DNA of 64,000 nt from Cellulomonas xylanilytica. Its GTDB lineage: Bacteria; Actinomycetota; Actinomycetes; Actinomycetales; Cellulomonadaceae. Under the pieces are notes generated by a model. That model ran no database searches. It was not told the DNA's origin and saw only the letters and a program-made list of their open reading frames with translations. This document shows positions 60,738-64,000 of the stretch, one piece after another (within the stretch, counting starts at the first letter, position 1; each line of letters begins with the position of its first letter). Where the stretch lies: contig NZ_BJUB01000012.1 of the NCBI RefSeq assembly GCF_007989805.1, forward strand, positions 1-64,000. The letters run 5' to 3'. The translations under genes and the position numbers were made by a program.

Positions 60738-62153
60738 ATGAGGATGCAGCCGATGGCACCGACCGAGCCCTTGATCTTCGTCCTGCACGGCGCGCGCGGC
60801 GACCTGGCCAAGCGCATGGTGCTCCCCGCGCTGGCCACGCTCCAGCGACGCCACCTGCTCCCCGAGAGGTGGGCGCTGCTCGGCACGGGTCGCTCGCCGA
60901 TCAGCTCCCAGGAGTTCGACGAGCTGCTGCGCGACGCCGTCGAGGAGTTCGGCGACCACGAGGCCTCGGAGGGCGTCGCGGAGCTGACGGAGCACACCGC
61001 GTACTGCGGGGACGTCAGCGAGGACGACAGCGCCGACGAGCTCCCGGGCGAGCTGGAGCGTCTGCGCACCGAGCTGGGCGGGGACGTCACCGTCATCCAC
61101 TACCTCGCGGTCCCGCCGTCGTCGTTCGCGCCGATCACGCGCGCGCTGAAGAAGGCGGGGCTGACCGAGGGCATCCGCATCGTCTACGAGAAGCCGTACG
61201 GCACGTCGCCGGAGTCGTTCCGGGAGCTGGACGCCATCGTGCACGACGCGTTCGACGAGGAGCAGGTGTTCCGGATCGACCACTTCCTCGGCAAGGAGGC
61301 GACGCAGAACCTGCACGTCCTGCGGTTCGCCAACGAGCTGTTCGGCGGCATCTGGAACCGGAAGCACGTCGCCCAGGTGCAGATCGACGTGCCGGAGACC
61401 CTCGACGTCGCGCAGCGCGCGGAGTTCTACGACGCCACCGGTGCCGCGCTCGACATGCTGGTCACGCACCTGTTCCAGGTGGCCGCCGAGGTGGCGATGG
61501 AGCCTCCGCGCCGGCTCGACGCCGCCAACCTGGGCACGGCTCGCGAGGACGTCATCGCGCACTTCCGCCCGCTCGACCCGGCCGAGGACGTCGTGCTCGG
61601 GCAGTACGACGGCTACCGCGACATCGACGGCGTGCCCGACGACTCCACGACCGACACGTTCGTCGCCGCCCGGCTCTGGGTGGACACCGAGCGCTGGAAG
61701 GGTGTGCCGTTCCTGCTGCGCACCGGCAAGCGGATGGCCGCGTCGGCGCAGCAGGTGACCCTGGTGCTGCGGACGCCCGAGGAGCTGTTCGGCTCCCCCG
61801 TCGGCCCCAACCGTGTCATCGTCTCGCTCGCGGGGTCGGGCGAGCTGAAGGTCACGACGACCGTGAAGCGCCCCGGCGCCTTCCTCGACCTGGCGACCGG
61901 CACCGCCGACCTCGCCCTCTCCGACGTCGAGCCCGGCGAGTCCCTGCCGCCCTACGCCGGGCTGCTGGAGGACGTGCTCGTCGGCGACCGCACCTTGTTC
62001 ACGACTGCCACCGGTCTGGCGTCGGCGTGGAGCGCGTTCGCCCCGCTGCTCGGCGACGACCGCCCGGCACCCGAGCCGTACGCGGTCGGGTCGTGGGGGC
62101 CGGAGTCGGCGGACCGGTTGGCGGACCCGCACGGCTGGGCCCTGGGCGACTGA
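60738..62153 (+). CDS. zwf: Glucose-6-phosphate dehydrogenase
   Basis: A 471-residue enzyme of the oxidative pentose phosphate pathway. NADP-binding HGARGDLAKRMVLPAL (GASGDLA in most), EKPYG, the active-site RIDHFLGKE and RTGKRM are visible. It is slightly short compared with the usual 480-510. ATG 60738 is chosen; ATG 60753 is possible. A -10 box TACGGT at 60710-60715 gives a leader of about 16 bases. Confidence 0.92.
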   Translation: MRMQPMAPTEPLIFVLHGARGDLAKRMVLPALATLQRRHLLPERWALLGTGRSPISSQEFDELLRDAVEEFGDHEASEGVAELTEHTAYCGDVSEDDSADELPGELERLRTELGGDVTVIHYLAVPPSSFAPITRALKKAGLTEGIRIVYEKPYGTSPESFRELDAIVHDAFDEEQVFRIDHFLGKEATQNLHVLRFANELFGGIWNRKHVAQVQIDVPETLDVAQRAEFYDATGAALDMLVTHLFQVAAEVAMEPPRRLDAANLGTAREDVIAHFRPLDPAEDVVLGQYDGYRDIDGVPDDSTTDTFVAARLWVDTERWKGVPFLLRTGKRMAASAQQVTLVLRTPEELFGSPVGPNRVIVSLAGSGELKVTTTVKRPGAFLDLATGTADLALSDVEPGESLPPYAGLLEDVLVGDRTLFTTATGLASAWSAFAPLLGDDRPAPEPYAVGSWGPESADRLADPHGWALGD

Positions 62154-62156
62154 GCG

Positions 62157-62567
62157 TCAGCGGTCGAGCTCGACGACCTCGACCGGGCAGGTGACCCCGG
62201 GCGCGCCCGCGATCCGCGCGTCAGCGGTGAGGAGGACGGCGCCCAGCCGCTCGGCGAGCGCCACGTACGCCGCGTCGTAGCACGAGAGGTTGCCGCCGAG
62301 CGCCCACACCCGGTCCGCGAGCACCGCGTGCGGCCACAGGTCGATCGACAGGGCGTGCAGCCCGTCGAGCGCGAGCCGCGCCTCGGTCTCCGACAGCCGT
62401 CCGGCGTTGCGGTGCCGCCGCAGCACGTTGGTCACCTCGTACGGGAGCAGGTCCGGTGCGACGACGGTGGCGCCGTCGAGCCGCGCTGCGACCTGCTCAC
62501 CGGCCGGGCCCGGGTCGATCAGGAGGGCCAGCGCGGCCGACGCGTCGAGGACGACGGTCCCCGTCAC
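62157..62567 (-). CDS. PIN-domain toxin (VapC-like)
   Basis: A 136-residue PIN nuclease with the acidic residues VVLDASAAL (Asp), PYEVTNVL (Glu), YDAAYVALAE (Asp) and LTADARIAG (Asp). VapC toxins cut RNA, usually tRNA. GTG start overlaps the antitoxin stop. Confidence 0.92.
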   Translation of the reverse strand: MTGTVVLDASAALALLIDPGPAGEQVAARLDGATVVAPDLLPYEVTNVLRRHRNAGRLSETEARLALDGLHALSIDLWPHAVLADRVWALGGNLSCYDAAYVALAERLGAVLLTADARIAGAPGVTCPVEVVELDR

Positions 62568-62794
62568 CGCCGGTCGGCCCCGAGACCGTCGACGAGGTCG
62601 TCGTACGAGAGCCGCGGGTAGGCCCGGGCCCGGGACCGGACCTGCGCGAGCGCGTCGCCGGCGCTCGGCCGGGCCGTGAGGTCGACCAGGTGAGCACGAA
62701 GAAACTCCTGCATGGACATGCCGGCACGCGCGGCACGAGCCGCAAGCTCGTCACGCACCTCGTCAGGCACGTCCCGCACCGTGATGACCGTCAT
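62564..62794 (-). CDS. Ribbon-helix-helix antitoxin (FitA/VapB-like)
   Basis: A 76-residue protein: VITVRDVPDEVRDELAARAA and MSMQEFLRAHL form an RHH DNA-binding domain, and the C-terminus would bind the toxin. Transcription is probably autoregulated: GCATGC palindromes flank the -10 box. Confidence 0.9.
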   Translation of the reverse strand: MTVITVRDVPDEVRDELAARAARAGMSMQEFLRAHLVDLTARPSAGDALAQVRSRARAYPRLSYDDLVDGLGADRR

Positions 62795-62800
62795 GCATGC

Positions 62801-62806
62801 ATTCTA
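62801..62806 (-). promoter_or_regulatory. -10 box of antitoxin gene, probable leaderless start
   Basis: TAGAAT (minus strand), six bases before the ATG. GCATGC palindromes lie immediately on either side, at about 62795-62800 and 62815-62820. Confidence 0.6.
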
Positions 62807-62834
62807 GCTGCACCGCATGCACGACGGCATCACG

Positions 62835-63656
62835 TCACATCGTCGGAGCGGCCGTGACCTGGTCGGCGGGCGGGGCCTCGATGGTCACCGGGCCACCCCA
62901 GTTGCTGAACGACATCTCGATGTGCGAGCCGAGCATGTCCAGCGTGAGCTTGCGGGGCAGCTGGTCGGTGCCGATCCAGTACCGGTACGTGATCTGCGCG
63001 GGGATCTCGACCCCCGACTCGGCGGCGGACGCGAACTGCTCCGCAGCCTGGCCCGCCAGCTTGCTGGTGTCGACGACCACGTCGTAGGGCTGGGTGGTGA
63101 CGCCGTCGAGCTGCTCCTCGGCCCCGGACTTCTCGACGGACACGAGGGCCGGGACGAGTGCGGCGAGGCTGTCGGCGGCGCTCGACTGCGCCGTCGACTG
63201 CGCCATCGCGGCCGCGATCGGGTTGCTGGTGTCCGCCGCGTCGATCTGCCAGAACAGACCGCCGGTGAGCTCGCCCATGTTCACGTACATCTGGCCGCCG
63301 ACGAGACGGATCTCGACCGGGGTCGGCATGTCCGGGCTGCTCGTGGTCATCGTCAGCTCGGAGCCGGCCTCGGTCACCCGCGCCTGGCCCTGGGCGGTCA
63401 TCGAGGCGCCGCCGACCTCGGTCACCATCGACGTGTCGTAGGTCTGCGCGGCCAGCATCGCGGCGGTGAGCTCGTCCATCGTCTCGGTGGTCAGCTCGAA
63501 GCCGGTGGACTCGACGACCGCCTCCTGCGTGGCCGAGGCGCTGGCGGACGGCGACGGCGACGTCGGCGCCTCGGGCGCGGCACCACCGCAGGCGGTCAGC
63601 GACCAGGCGAGGACGGCGGCGGCGGGGACCGCGAGCAGACGACGAGACACGCGCAC
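62835..63656 (-). CDS. LppX/LprAFG-like lipoprotein
   Basis: A 273-residue lipoprotein; GTG 63656 has GGAGGAG seven bases upstream. The lipobox is LTAC (Cys near 25), then a Ser/Ala/Pro spacer. The mature part (TMDELTAAMLAAQTYDTSMV, then beta strands, YRYWIGTDQLPRKLTLDML) fits the LppX/LprG fold, which carries lipids across the cell wall in mycobacteria. Confidence 0.85.
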   Translation of the reverse strand: MRVSRRLLAVPAAAVLAWSLTACGGAAPEAPTSPSPSASASATQEAVVESTGFELTTETMDELTAAMLAAQTYDTSMVTEVGGASMTAQGQARVTEAGSELTMTTSSPDMPTPVEIRLVGGQMYVNMGELTGGLFWQIDAADTSNPIAAAMAQSTAQSSAADSLAALVPALVSVEKSGAEEQLDGVTTQPYDVVVDTSKLAGQAAEQFASAAESGVEIPAQITYRYWIGTDQLPRKLTLDMLGSHIEMSFSNWGGPVTIEAPPADQVTAAPTM

Positions 63657-63800
63657 GATGGGGCTCCTCCGGGGTGGCCGCTCGAGCAGGAGAGTCGGGT
63701 CTGTGGCGGCTGGCACGCGACCGGGAGACAGGCTGCCACACGAAAGCGGACAAATCCTCCGTCGGAGGGCCGATCCACGCCCATGACCACACCGGACCCG

Positions 63801-63860
63801 ACCGAACAAGCCATGAGTGTCGTCCAGAGCACTGATGACGGCACTCACGGCTTGTTCGGT
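63801..63860. repeat. Imperfect 24-bp inverted repeat
   Basis: Left arm 63801-63824 and right arm 63837-63860 match at 22 of 24 positions, with a 12-base spacer. The outer arms ACCGAACAAGCC / GGCTTGTTCGGT are perfect. It lies between the lipoprotein gene and the last partial gene. Confidence 0.7.
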
Positions 63861-63921
63861 GCGGGGATCGTCGTGGGCCGGTCGACGTGCGCTCGGCGGC
63901 GGGCGCCGCGAGCATCGACAC

Positions 63922-64000
63922 ATGAACGACGAGCGTGACGACGCCCACCGCCCACCAGCCGGCACCTCCGAGCAGACGGTCGACGCCGTCGGTGCGCTGA
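63922..64000 (+). CDS. Start of a gene cut by the window edge
   Basis: An ATG opens 26 codons (MNDERDDAHRPPAGTSEQTV onward) with no stop before the window end. All but a few codons end in G or C. The 63657-63921 gap upstream holds only the inverted repeat. Product unknown. Confidence 0.45.
   Translation, partial: MNDERDDAHRPPAGTSEQTVDAVGAL

Overview
The window is a chromosome segment from a high-GC actinobacterium, most likely Cellulomonas or a close relative. Evidence: coding third positions are almost all G or C, GTG starts and 4-base GTGA/ATGA start-stop overlaps are very common, and there is a secreted CE2-type esterase with a Pro-Thr linker and a CBM2 cellulose-binding module, plus GH113-like and GH92 glycosidases. 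This assignment is inferred from content only.

Region 1 (1-21084) is a compound secretion locus. It opens with the 3' end of a polymorphic toxin carrying a TNT-type NAD+ glycohydrolase domain and an overlapping probable immunity gene, followed by a small unknown gene and a divergent FHA/zinc-ribbon protein preceded by a 25-codon coupled ORF. Next is a complete-looking Tad/Flp pilus operon (SAF/CpaB-like, CpaE-like, CpaF/TadA ATPase, TadB, TadC, Flp-like pilin, two TadE-like proteins, one TadG-like protein) that runs by overlap into a membrane LysM-BTAD protein. Then follows a compact type VII secretion module: a WXG100 protein, a hairpin, an EssC/EccC-like ATPase, a YezG-like immunity gene, a small WXG-like protein, a nuclease polymorphic toxin and a second YezG-like immunity gene.

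Region 2 (21088-29703) holds an ABC-F ATPase, an SDR/HxlR divergent pair, and a lipoprotein / PKD protein / helicase-like run of slightly different base composition. The helicase-like protein has lost the P-loop lysine and the motif VI arginines, so it looks like a pseudo-enzyme. A LamG exported protein faces it.

Region 3 (29860-45483) is mostly housekeeping and carbohydrate genes: a RecB-like nuclease/RNase H/SF1 helicase fusion, an LLM oxidoreductase coupled to a GH13 enzyme, a lipoprotein FKBP, EF-G2, MazG-like, Sua5/YciO-like and LOG-like genes, the CE2-CBM2 esterase with a LacI-type operator, uracil-DNA glycosylase, an SDR, a GH113-like hydrolase and DUF2510-type membrane proteins.

Region 4 (45857-64000) holds RDD and SRPBCC proteins, a frameshifted HNH gene next to tRNA-Arg(ACG) and a second tRNA-like element, a TetR/epimerase divergent pair with three copies of an 11-bp palindrome between them, an LLM and a GNAT gene, a zinc-ribbon unknown, an MFS exporter, GH92 and GT4 genes, a frameshifted PPOX-type gene, DUF429, G6PDH, a VapBC-type module and an LppX-like lipoprotein. 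Both frameshifts can be explained by one missing C in a C run after TAC, so sequencing error must be considered.

A recurring pattern is a TANNNT hexamer ending 6-7 bases before a start codon without a Shine-Dalgarno sequence, which suggests a class of leaderless mRNAs. No insertion sequence, prophage, CRISPR array or rRNA was seen.
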